DNA from: Pseudomonadota bacterium
GTDB lineage: Bacteria > Pseudomonadota > Alphaproteobacteria > Acetobacterales > Acetobacteraceae
Reading direction: 5' to 3'
Assembly: GCA_021826485.1 (NCBI GenBank)
Contig: JAKAZX010000002.1
Location: forward strand, 1 to 32,241
Length of the DNA: 32,241 nucleotides
The translations under genes were made by a program, and so were the position numbers. Numbering within the stretch: the first letter of the stretch is position 1; each line of letters begins with the position of its first letter. Under the pieces are notes generated by a model, which was not told the origin of the DNA, made no database searches, and saw only the letters and a program-made list of their open reading frames with translations. Shown here piece by piece: positions 1 through 7,997 of the stretch.

Positions 1-1
1 C

Positions 2-982
2 AGCCGCGCCGCCGCCCGGGAACTGCCGCCCTCCGACGTGCTGGAGATCGCGCCCGACCGCGCCGCCGCGGCGGCCGCCTTCGGGCGGGCGCGCGCGGCC
101 GGCCGGACCGAGCTGGACGCGGCGGAGGCGGCGGCGGTGCTGGCCGCCGACGGCACCGCGCCGCCGCCGCCGCTGCCGCTGACGGTCGCCGACGATGCCG
201 TGTTCGGGCCGGTCATCACGCTCGGCGACGGCGCCGCGGCGCTGCACGACCTGCCGCCGCTCAATCTGCCGCTGGCCCGCGCCCTGGCGCGCCACGCCCT
301 CGGCCGGGCGGACGAGGCGCTGGCCGACCGGCTGGTGCGCGTCAGCCAGCTCGTCGTCGATGCGCCGGAGATCGCGGCACTCGATCTCACGAAGGGCGGC
401 GGCGTCGTGCTGCGCCTGCGGCCGGCCGGCACGGCGGCGCCGAAACTCGCCATCGCCCCCTACCCGGCCGAACTCGCCGCCCCGTTCACTGGCGGGGACG
501 AAACGTTCCTGATCCGGCCGATCCGGCCGGAGGATGCCGCCGCCCACGCGGCCTTCTTCGCCCGCCTGCCGCCGCAGGACGTGCGGTTCCGCTTCTTCAG
601 CGCCGTCCGCGAGCTGTCGCGCGAGCAGGTGGCCCGGCTGACCCAGGTGGATTACGACCGGGAGATCGCCTTCCTCGCGGTGCGGGAGGCCTCGGCCGAG
701 ACCGTCGGCGTCGCCCGGCTCGTCTGCGATGCCGCCGACGGCGCGGCGGAATTCGCCATCGTGGTGCAGCCGGACGTGAAGGGCCGCGGGCTTGCCGCGC
801 ATCTGATGCGCCGGCTGATCGGCTGGGCGCGCCAGCACGGCGTGACCGAGATCGTCGGGCAGGTGCTGGCGGACAATGCGCCGATGCTCGGCTTCGTGCG
901 CCATCTCGGCTTCACGCTGCACCGCGTGCCGGACGATGAGACGGTGGTGGAGGCGCGGCTGCCGATCGGCGCCGCCGGGTAG
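2..982 (+). CDS. C-terminal part of a Pat/YfiQ-like acetyltransferase (ADP-forming acyl-CoA-synthetase-like region plus GNAT domain), 5' truncated
   Basis: The frame is open from base 2 and has no convincing start, so the gene begins outside the window; a GTG at 38 is only an in-frame codon. The visible part begins in an ATP-grasp-like region and passes through a segment ending near APYPAEL (about bases 455-475). It then enters a GNAT acetyltransferase domain starting near FLIRPIRPEDAAAHAAFF (about 506-560). The acetyl-CoA-binding region reads VQPDVKGRGLAAHLMRRL (about 763-816). This order is that of protein lysine acetyltransferases such as Pat/YfiQ, which in known cases acetylate acyl-CoA synthetases. 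The stretch where active NDP-forming synthetases carry a DINPL-type motif reads ALDLTKGGG here, so that half is probably not catalytic. The GNAT assignment is firm; the Pat assignment is by architecture. Confidence 0.85.
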   Translation, partial: SRAAARELPPSDVLEIAPDRAAAAAAFGRARAAGRTELDAAEAAAVLAADGTAPPPPLPLTVADDAVFGPVITLGDGAAALHDLPPLNLPLARALARHALGRADEALADRLVRVSQLVVDAPEIAALDLTKGGGVVLRLRPAGTAAPKLAIAPYPAELAAPFTGGDETFLIRPIRPEDAAAHAAFFARLPPQDVRFRFFSAVRELSREQVARLTQVDYDREIAFLAVREASAETVGVARLVCDAADGAAEFAIVVQPDVKGRGLAAHLMRRLIGWARQHGVTEIVGQVLADNAPMLGFVRHLGFTLHRVPDDETVVEARLPIGAAG

Positions 983-1021
983 CGCTCGACCGGCGCGGCC
1001 GGCCTGGGTTAGGGTCGCGTA

Positions 1022-1948
1022 ATGGCCTCCTCGCTCGCGGCACTGCCCGCCTTGCCCTCCGCCGCCGCCGCGCGACGCCGTGCCATCTGGTGCGTGCTGG
1101 GCGAAGGCTTCTGCTTCGCGATCGCCGCCGCCCTGATCAAATCGACGCGGCCGACCGCAATTCCGATCAGCGAAATGGTGGTGATCCGCAGCGTCGTGAT
1201 TTCGCTGGTCATGGCAGCCATGCTCGGCCGTGCGCCGGGCGGCTTTGCCGGGATGCTGCGCACGCGCCATCCGCTCGGCCATCTGGTGCGCACGGTGCTC
1301 GGCTTCTTCGCCATGCTCACTTCCTATCTCGGCTATCTGCGGCTGCCGCTGGCGACGGTGACGGCGCTGAACTTCGCCATGCCGATGTTCCTCACTGCCC
1401 TGTCGGTGCCGCTGCTGGGCGAGCGTGTCGGCTGGCGGCGCTGGCTTGCCGTGCTGGCCGGGTTCGCGGGCGTGCTGCTGATCGTGCGGCCGTGGCGGGA
1501 CAATGTGGGCGGCGCGCCGCTGTCCGTCGTCGGGCTGGTGCTCGGCGGCGTGTTCGCCTGGGCGCTGACCACCATCACCATCCGCCGCCTCGGCGCGGCC
1601 GGGGAGCGCAATGCGACCATCGTGCTGTGGTACGCGCTCGGCAGCCTGGTGATCTCGCTCGCGATCGCGCTGCCGGCCTGGGTGATGCCCAGCGCGCGCG
1701 AAGCGGCGCTGCTGATCGCCGCCGGGCTGGTGACCGCGGCGGCGCAATGGCTGATGACCGAGGGCTATCGCGGCGCCGAGGCAACCGCGGTGGCGCCGTT
1801 CGAATACGGCGCGATCGTGCATGCGACGCTGCTCGGCGCGCTGCTCTGGGGCGAATGGCCGGACCGCACCAGCATCGCCGGCATCGCCGTGCTGGTGGCC
1901 GCCGGCCTGTATATCTGGCAGCGCGAGACGCGAGTGCGGCGGACATGA
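1022..1948 (+). CDS. DMT-superfamily (EamA) transporter
   Basis: This 308-residue protein is almost entirely hydrophobic, with about ten predicted membrane segments in two repeats of five, the usual EamA/RhaT-like layout. Typical pieces are the first helix after residue 20, SEMVVIRSVVISLVMAAML in the first half, and LNFAMPMFLTALSVPLLGE, where the conserved Pro and Glu end an EamA repeat. The second repeat ends near LLGALLWGEWPD, the matching position. It should be an inner-membrane exporter of small molecules; the substrate cannot be read from sequence. The start follows the previous gene by 39 bases. The stop overlaps the start of the next gene as ATGA (1945-1948), so the two are probably co-translated. 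Confidence 0.9.
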   Translation: MASSLAALPALPSAAAARRRAIWCVLGEGFCFAIAAALIKSTRPTAIPISEMVVIRSVVISLVMAAMLGRAPGGFAGMLRTRHPLGHLVRTVLGFFAMLTSYLGYLRLPLATVTALNFAMPMFLTALSVPLLGERVGWRRWLAVLAGFAGVLLIVRPWRDNVGGAPLSVVGLVLGGVFAWALTTITIRRLGAAGERNATIVLWYALGSLVISLAIALPAWVMPSAREAALLIAAGLVTAAAQWLMTEGYRGAEATAVAPFEYGAIVHATLLGALLWGEWPDRTSIAGIAVLVAAGLYIWQRETRVRRT

Positions 1949-4887
1949 CGGAGGATGTCGCCGGCACGCTGATCCACGAGCTGACATCGCCGCTGTTCGC
2001 CATCCCGCCGCCGCGCATCGACAATGCGGACATCATCCCGCCCGATGTCGCCCGGCGGTGCGGCGGCGCATGGCACCACGGCGCGTTTGCCGCGCGGCCG
2101 GTGACCTTCCGCCTGCTGCGCGACGTGCTGGTGGCGCAGGAGGGCCTGGTGTTCACCCGCGCGCTCGATCTGGTCGCCGCCAGCGTCACCGGACATGCGC
2201 CGGCGCTCGTGGCGCAGGGACGCGCCGACGTGGCCGCGGCGATCGCGCGCGGCGATGCGCCGGTGCTCGACGGCACGCTGATCCTCTGCAAGAAGCGCGG
2301 CGTCGGCAACTATGCCCACTGGCTGCTGGAAATGCTGCCCAAGGCGGCGCTGGCGCGGGACCATCTCGCGCTGCCCGACATGCGCTTTCTGGTGGCCGAT
2401 GTCGTCGGCCCGCTCGGCCGCGCGATGCGCGACAGCCTGGGCTGGCTCGGCATCGCGGAGGCCGCGATCGTGCCCACCGGCACCGCGCCGGTCCTGGTGC
2501 CGCGCCTCGTGCTGATCGACGGGCTGACCGAGCATGGCGGCTACATGTCGCCGCTGGCGGTGGATGCGGTGCGGCGGGCGGCGGCGGCCATCGCGCCAGC
2601 GGCGCCGCAGCCGCTCTATGTTCCGCGTCTGCGATCCGGACCGCGCATGTTCGCCGACGAAAGCGCGGTGATCGCCCGCGCCCGCGCCGCCGGGTTCGCG
2701 GCGTTCGATCCGGGGGACGTGCCGATCGCCGCCCAGGTCGCGGCGTTCGGCGCAGCGCCGCGCGTGGCGGGGGTGATGGGCGCCGGGCTTGCCAACATCG
2801 TGTTCGCCCCGCCGGGCTGCGAGGTCACCGTGTTCGCGCCCGCGGCGATGCCGGATACGTTCTTCTGGTTCATTGCCGGGCTGTGCGGCCTGCGCTACCG
2901 GGAAATCCGCTGCCTCGCGGCCGGCCCGCCGACCGGCATCGTGCCGTGGGATGCACCGCTGCAACCGCCGCCGCAGTTTGGGGAAGTGTTCGCGTCCATG
3001 CCGTCCGCGCCTCCCGTTCCGCAGGCGACGCTCAATCTGCCGTTCCGCGATGTCGTCGCGGATTTCGAAAGCCTGGGCGACAACTGCGAATTCGGGCTGG
3101 TGCAGCGCGCGGCGGGGCTGGAGCCGCTGGGCTTCTTCCGCTTCAACTTCGCCCACATGGCACCGCTGTTGCGCGCACTCGACAGCGATTTCGCCGATGC
3201 CGCCGATCCCGAGCGCGTCGAAATCTACGCCGAACCGCCGCCGAACCATGAATACATGGTGCGCATCCGCGGCTACGGCTTCCAGTACCATACCGAGCGG
3301 CGCGAGGGGGAGATCACGCCGCAGGCGCTGCATGCGCAGCAGGTCCGCGCGATCGGCCTGCTGGTGCGCAAGATGCTGGAGGATCTGCGCGCGGCCGAGA
3401 AGATCTTCGTGCGCAAGGGCGAGGATTCGACGCGGGTCGAGGACATCCGGCCGCTGCTGGCGGCGCTGCGCCGGCACGGGCCGGCCACGCTGCTGTGGGT
3501 TGCCGCCGCCGACGGCAGCGCACTGCCGGGCACGGTGGAAGTGCTGGAGCCGGGGCTGCTGAAGGGCCATATCAGCCGCTTCGCGCCCTACCACCGTGCC
3601 TATGACATTGCCGATGAGTGGGTGGACATCTGCTATGGCGCGCATCTGCTGTGGCGGGAACGGGCGCCGGCCGGCACCGTCATCCGTGGCGCCACCCGCA
3701 GCGTCGCGCCGGCGCGTCGCCCCGCATCCGGCCTGGCCGACGCCGCGCGGAACGCGCGGATGCGCCCGGACGCCGCGCCGCCGCCCCGGCCACCGGTGAC
3801 GGCACTGGCCGAGCTTGCGCCCACGCTCGACCCCCTCCCCGACGGCCGGCCGCGCATTGAGCCGCACCCGCTGCTGGCGGCGGAGACGCTCGATCTGCCG
3901 CCCTTCGCCTTCGGGCCGCTGGAGGCGCCGGCGGCGCAGGCGGAATCGGCCGCCGGCCGCATCGTCGCGCCCGCCCTGCCGGCCTGGATCCTGCGCGACG
4001 TCGAAGTGCATGGCAGCCACGGCGCCGTCACCCTGGACGCGACCGCCATCGCCGAGACCGTCCGCCATGTCGATCCCGGCCACCTGCCGCGCTTCGACCG
4101 GCCGCACGCGGCGACGCTGCCCGTCGCCTACCATCTGCTGCCGGGCGATCCGGACAGCTATTTCCTGTGGCTGACCGAAGCGCTGTTCCGCTTCGGTGCG
4201 GCGCAGTTCACCGCCCTCGGCTCCGTGCAGCAGGCGCCGGGCGGGCCGGTGCTGCTGGTGCCGGAACTCGACCGGTTCTGGAAATGGGAGACGCTGAACG
4301 ACTTCGTGCCCGGCGAGGTGCCACGCATCGCGCTGTCCGCCGCCGCCCGCTTGGTGGTGCAGCGGCTGTTCTACGTCCCCGGCCTGGATGCGGCTTCGGT
4401 TCCGCGGCGGGTGGTGCTGGCGGGGTTCGATGCGCTGGCGACGCGCTGCGGCCATCCGCCGGCCGCCCCGCCGGCGCGCTGGCGGCGCGTGTATCTTTGC
4501 CAGCCGGCCGGGGATTCGCCGCCGCTGCTGAACGAGGCCGCGATCATCGCGCAACTGGCCGAAGCCGGCTTCGTCGCCGTCACGCTCAGCGACCTGTCGA
4601 TCCCGTTGCAGGCGCGGCTGTTCGCCGAGGCGTCCCACATCATCGCGCCGCACGGGCCGGGGCTGGCGAATATCGGCTTCTGCGGCGCCGGCGCCGCGCT
4701 GTGCGAACTGCAATCCATCCGCCGGCCGCGCTGGCGCTACCGCCGCCTCGCCGCCCTGCGCGGGCTGCATTACGGCTGCCTGCTCGGTGCCCCGGCATTG
4801 CAGGCGGAGGCGCCGCATGCCGGCTTCTGCATCGCGCCGGACGCGCTGGCGGCGCTGCTGCGCGACCCGCGCTTCAGGCCGGCCTGA
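1945..4887 (+). CDS. Three-domain protein: GT61 (DUF563) domain, DUF1796-like domain, second GT61 domain
   Basis: The protein is 980 residues from the ATG that overlaps the transporter stop; the open frame runs further upstream but only as a shadow of the transporter gene. Residues about 60-340 form a GT61/DUF563 glycosyltransferase domain with GNYAHWLLEMLPK (121-133) and MGAGLAN (278-284). Residues about 365-570 form a second domain with ESLGDNCEFG (375-384; Cys381) and LGFFRFNF (395-402), resembling DUF1796-type putative papain-like domains. A Pro/Ala/Arg-rich linker (about 571-700) leads to a second GT61-like domain with SYFLWLTEAL (738-747) and HGPGLAN (903-909). The first domain has Met where the glycine-rich loop usually has His; the second has Leu where the YxHW motif has His. 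No signal peptide or membrane segment is seen. A role in surface or protein glycan synthesis is inferred. Confidence 0.75.
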   Translation: MTEDVAGTLIHELTSPLFAIPPPRIDNADIIPPDVARRCGGAWHHGAFAARPVTFRLLRDVLVAQEGLVFTRALDLVAASVTGHAPALVAQGRADVAAAIARGDAPVLDGTLILCKKRGVGNYAHWLLEMLPKAALARDHLALPDMRFLVADVVGPLGRAMRDSLGWLGIAEAAIVPTGTAPVLVPRLVLIDGLTEHGGYMSPLAVDAVRRAAAAIAPAAPQPLYVPRLRSGPRMFADESAVIARARAAGFAAFDPGDVPIAAQVAAFGAAPRVAGVMGAGLANIVFAPPGCEVTVFAPAAMPDTFFWFIAGLCGLRYREIRCLAAGPPTGIVPWDAPLQPPPQFGEVFASMPSAPPVPQATLNLPFRDVVADFESLGDNCEFGLVQRAAGLEPLGFFRFNFAHMAPLLRALDSDFADAADPERVEIYAEPPPNHEYMVRIRGYGFQYHTERREGEITPQALHAQQVRAIGLLVRKMLEDLRAAEKIFVRKGEDSTRVEDIRPLLAALRRHGPATLLWVAAADGSALPGTVEVLEPGLLKGHISRFAPYHRAYDIADEWVDICYGAHLLWRERAPAGTVIRGATRSVAPARRPASGLADAARNARMRPDAAPPPRPPVTALAELAPTLDPLPDGRPRIEPHPLLAAETLDLPPFAFGPLEAPAAQAESAAGRIVAPALPAWILRDVEVHGSHGAVTLDATAIAETVRHVDPGHLPRFDRPHAATLPVAYHLLPGDPDSYFLWLTEALFRFGAAQFTALGSVQQAPGGPVLLVPELDRFWKWETLNDFVPGEVPRIALSAAARLVVQRLFYVPGLDAASVPRRVVLAGFDALATRCGHPPAAPPARWRRVYLCQPAGDSPPLLNEAAIIAQLAEAGFVAVTLSDLSIPLQARLFAEASHIIAPHGPGLANIGFCGAGAALCELQSIRRPRWRYRRLAALRGLHYGCLLGAPALQAEAPHAGFCIAPDALAALLRDPRFRPA

Positions 4888-6328
4888 AACCCAGGCTGGC
4901 GGCGTGCCGCGGCACCGCGGCCGCCAGCGTCGAACGGCCGGCGAGCGTGCGGGTGCGCAGCGCCGCCATCGCCTCGGCCGCGTCGGCCAGCGCCGCCGCC
5001 TCGTCGAACGCCAGGATGCGGCCGTCGCGCAGCACCCAGGCGCCATCGACCATCGCGGCGGTGACGTGTTCCGGCCCGGCATGCTGCACCAGCGCGTCCG
5101 CGCTGGCATCGAAGGCGAGCGTGGCCGCCGCGCCCCGCCGCACCAGCACGAGGTCGGCAAGCTGCCCCGGCGCGATCCGCCCCAGCTCCCCGGCGCGATC
5201 GAGCACGCCGGCGCCATTGCGCGTCGCCATCGCCAGCGCCTCCGCGCCGTGCGGCCAGGTGCGATGGTCGGCATCGGCGACGCGCGGCAGCATCATCGCC
5301 AGCCGCATCGTCGCGAAATGGTCGTGCCGGCCGCCGGTGTTCGACGAATCGGTGCCGAGCGCGACCGGCAGGCCGGCGTCGCGCGACTCGGCCAGCGGCA
5401 GGATGCCGCTGCCCAGCATCAGGTTGCTCGCCGGATTGTGGACCAGCGTGACGCCGTGCGCCGCCAGCACCTCCCGCTCGGCGCGGGAGAGCCAGATGCC
5501 GTGCGCGACCGACAGATTGCCGTCCAGCAGCCCCTCCTGCGCCATCGCCGCGACCAGACCGCCGGGATACAGCCGCGCGCCGATCTCCGCCTGCGCGCGC
5601 GTCTCCATCAGGTGCGTGTGCACGGCCACCCCGTGGCGATCCCGCAACTCGCGCCACAGCGCCCAGGCCCGGGCGGAGCAGCGCTGCGGTGCGTTCGGGC
5701 CGAGCAGCACGCGCACCCGGCCGGACCCGCCCGCCGCGCGGGCCGCCATTTCGGCGAAGCGCACCGCATAGGCGTCCGGGTCCAGCACCGGCGCGCCGCC
5801 GGCAATGCCGGCCACGTCGGGCGGCAGATGCACGCCCAGCAGCGTCTCATCGCCGGTATCGTGCAGGAACGGCGCATAGCCGACGCGCAGGCCGCTCGCC
5901 TCGTGCGCCGCGATCGCCGCATCCGCCAGATGCTGCATCGGCGAATGGTCGATCCAGCCGGTGATGCCGGCGCGGATGCGTTCCGCTGCCCCCAGCAGCA
6001 CCGCCGCGCGCAGCGTCGCCGCGGTGAAGGCGCGGCCGTACAGCACCGTGAACAGCGCCCACAGTTCCAGCGGCATCGCATTCTCGGTGCCGCGCAGCAG
6101 GGTCGCGTAGCCGTGCGCATGTGCGTCGATCAGGCCGGGGATCAGCCAGTGGCCGCGCCCGTCCTCGATCCGCGTCGCCCGCGCGCGCAGCGCCGCACGG
6201 TCGTCCACGCGCGTCGCCACCGCGGCGATGCGGCGCCCCTGCACCAGCACGCTCGCCTCGGCGAAACGGCCGCCGGGCGGCGGCTCATCCAGCAGCGCAA
6301 AGGCGCCATCGATCACGAGTTCCGTCAC
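4874..6328 (-). CDS. Amidohydrolase, TRZ/ATZ/deaminase subfamily
   Basis: This 484-residue metal-dependent hydrolase has the TIM-barrel amidohydrolase signatures. These are LIPGLIDAHAHG (metal ligands His70 and His72), HTHLMET (His237/His239), SVAHGIWL (His276) and ALGTDSSNTGG (Asp327). The HNPASNLMLGSG segment (297-308) is typical of the chlorohydrolase/guanine deaminase/SsnA group, which removes amino, chloro or similar groups from N-heterocycles. The substrate cannot be assigned. The start is a GTG overlapping the stop of the LysR gene as GTGA, suggesting coupled translation as the last gene of this minus-strand run. The 3' end runs 14 bases into the 3' end of the convergent GT61 gene, so no terminator separates them. 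Confidence 0.85.
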   Translation of the reverse strand: MTELVIDGAFALLDEPPPGGRFAEASVLVQGRRIAAVATRVDDRAALRARATRIEDGRGHWLIPGLIDAHAHGYATLLRGTENAMPLELWALFTVLYGRAFTAATLRAAVLLGAAERIRAGITGWIDHSPMQHLADAAIAAHEASGLRVGYAPFLHDTGDETLLGVHLPPDVAGIAGGAPVLDPDAYAVRFAEMAARAAGGSGRVRVLLGPNAPQRCSARAWALWRELRDRHGVAVHTHLMETRAQAEIGARLYPGGLVAAMAQEGLLDGNLSVAHGIWLSRAEREVLAAHGVTLVHNPASNLMLGSGILPLAESRDAGLPVALGTDSSNTGGRHDHFATMRLAMMLPRVADADHRTWPHGAEALAMATRNGAGVLDRAGELGRIAPGQLADLVLVRRGAAATLAFDASADALVQHAGPEHVTAAMVDGAWVLRDGRILAFDEAAALADAAEAMAALRTRTLAGRSTLAAAVPRHAASLGFRPA

Positions 6329-7224
6329 TTCGCGCGTTCCAATTCCGGCAGACTGGTTTTCAACGTGTCCAGGAGGGCGCTGGCCGCCGGCAGCAGCGTG
6401 CGCCGCGCCGGCGCATAGAGGCCGAGCTTCAGCGCATTCAGCTTCGGTGATTCAAGGCGCAGCCACTGCAACTGGCCCTCCGCGATCTCGCGGCGGAAGC
6501 CCATGCGGGTGAAGAAGGCGACGCCCATGCCGGCCTGCACAGAGCGGCCGAGCATCGCCAGCGAATTGGACAACAGCCGCCGGCTGGCGCCGGCGCAGAA
6601 CGCGGCGAAATCGGGGTCGATCTCGGCCGGCAGCGTCTCGTGCTGCAACAGCACCGGCCGCCCGGCGAGGGCGGCGAAGGTCACCGGCTGCACCCGCCGC
6701 AGCGGATCGTTATGGGCGGTCAGCAGGCCGATCGGCGTCGAGACCGCGGCGACCAGCTTCACCGCGGGGCTCGCGGGGGCGACGAAGGTGAGGCCGAGTT
6801 CCGCCTCCCCGGCGACGATTTCCTGGAACACCGCGGTCGGTGCTGCGGTCTGCACGGAATAGCTGACGGCGCCGTGGTTGGTCGCGAAGCGCGCCAGCAC
6901 GCGCGGCAGGAAATCCACCAGCAGGCTGTCCAGCGCGACGATCCGCACATGCCCGCTGCGCAGCCCGCGCAGCCCGTCCAGCTCCGCCAGCAGCCGTTCG
7001 TAGCTGCCGAGCGTGTCGCCGACATGGCGCAGCAGCAGCGCGCCGGCCGGGGTCGGCCGCACGCCCTGCGGCAGCCGGTCGAACAGCCGCACGCCGAGCT
7101 GCGCCTCCAGCGCCAGCAACTGCCGGTTCACCGCGGTCGAGGCGACGTTGAGCCGCAGCGCCGCGCGACGGATGGAGCCGCTGCGCCCGATCTCCCGCAC
7201 ATAGCGCAGGACGGTCGCGTGCAT
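6325..7224 (-). CDS. LysR-family transcriptional regulator
   Basis: The protein is 299 residues from the ATG at 7224; the longer open frame upstream is a shadow of the hydratase gene. An N-terminal winged helix-turn-helix (residues about 1-60) contains SIRRAALRLNVASTAVNRQL and LEAQLGVRLFDRLPQGVRPT, the standard LysR pattern. A periplasmic-binding-protein-like effector domain (about 87-290) follows, including HVRIVALDSLLVDFLPRVL. The recognition region is slightly unusual (STAVNRQL rather than the common SxSxxI). It sits between the hydratase (TGATG overlap) and the amidohydrolase (GTGA overlap), so it is expressed with the pathway genes rather than divergently, as is more usual for LysR. It probably senses a pathway intermediate; no binding site could be identified. 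Confidence 0.9.
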   Translation of the reverse strand: MHATVLRYVREIGRSGSIRRAALRLNVASTAVNRQLLALEAQLGVRLFDRLPQGVRPTPAGALLLRHVGDTLGSYERLLAELDGLRGLRSGHVRIVALDSLLVDFLPRVLARFATNHGAVSYSVQTAAPTAVFQEIVAGEAELGLTFVAPASPAVKLVAAVSTPIGLLTAHNDPLRRVQPVTFAALAGRPVLLQHETLPAEIDPDFAAFCAGASRRLLSNSLAMLGRSVQAGMGVAFFTRMGFRREIAEGQLQWLRLESPKLNALKLGLYAPARRTLLPAASALLDTLKTSLPELERAK

Positions 7225-7997
7225 CAGCGCCCGGACCAGACCGGGGCGCGCTTCTCGCGGAAGGCGCGCACGCCTTCCTCCCCGTCCGCCGATTGCAGGC
7301 ATTCGATCAGCGCCGGCAGCCGCATCGCCTGCGCCGCGGCCGGCGCAAGCTCCGCGGTGCGCCGCACCGTCTGCTTGATGGCGCGCAGCGATAGCGGCGC
7401 GCAGGCGAGGATGTCGGCGAGCCAGCGATCGACCGCGGCATCCAGTTCGGCGCGCGGCACCACCTCGTTCACCAGCCCCATCGCCCGCGCCTCCGCCGCC
7501 GCAATGCGCCGGCCGGTCAGCAGCATGCCCATCGCCTGCCGGTGCGGCACCTGCCGCTGCAGCAGGACCATGCCGCCATCCAGCGGCAGCCGGCCGACGC
7601 GCGGTTCCGGCAGGCCGAAGCTCGCGGTCTCGGCGGCGATCACCAGGTCGCAGCCCAGCACCATCTCGAACCCGCCGCCCAGCGCATGGCCGTTGACGCG
7701 CGCGATCACCGGGATGTCGAGCGTGCTGCGCAGCGCGATGCCGCCGAACCCCGCCGGCCGCGCCGCCGCCCAGTATTCCAGGCCGGAGCGGCCGACCGAT
7801 TTCATGTCCGCCCCGGTGCAGAAGGCCCGCTCCCCCGCGCCGGTCAGCACCACCGCGCGCACGTCCCGATCCGCCTCCAGAAGCTGCCAGATCGCTTCCA
7901 GCTCGGCCTCCGCCGCCGCATCCAGCGCGTTCAGCACCTCCGGCCGGTCGATGGTGACGCGCGCGACATGCCCGGCAATGTCCAGCCGGACGGTCAT
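7224..7997 (-). CDS. Enoyl-CoA hydratase/isomerase (crotonase family)
   Basis: This is a 257-residue crotonase-fold protein of normal length. The CoA-binding and oxyanion region shows AFCTGADMKS (59-68) and GHALGGGFEMVLGCDL (103-118). Both glutamates used by classical hydratases are in place, Glu111 in GGGFE and Glu131 in GLPEPRVG, so water addition to an enoyl-CoA is plausible; isomerase or hydrolase activity cannot be excluded. It overlaps the CoA transferase stop by ATGA and the LysR start by one base. The order CoA transferase then hydratase suggests that an acid is activated by CoA transfer and then hydrated in the cytoplasm. Confidence 0.9.
   Translation of the reverse strand: MTVRLDIAGHVARVTIDRPEVLNALDAAAEAELEAIWQLLEADRDVRAVVLTGAGERAFCTGADMKSVGRSGLEYWAAARPAGFGGIALRSTLDIPVIARVNGHALGGGFEMVLGCDLVIAAETASFGLPEPRVGRLPLDGGMVLLQRQVPHRQAMGMLLTGRRIAAAEARAMGLVNEVVPRAELDAAVDRWLADILACAPLSLRAIKQTVRRTAELAPAAAQAMRLPALIECLQSADGEEGVRAFREKRAPVWSGR

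Noticed and set aside
1090-1944. 285-codon open extension upstream of the GT61 gene
   Set aside because: It runs over the DMT transporter in another frame and has arginine/alanine-rich shadow composition; the ATGA junction at 1945 is the natural start.
1765-5274. 1169-codon open frame on the minus strand opposite the GT61 gene
   Set aside because: High-GC shadow without any recognisable motif; the plus-strand protein has clear domains.
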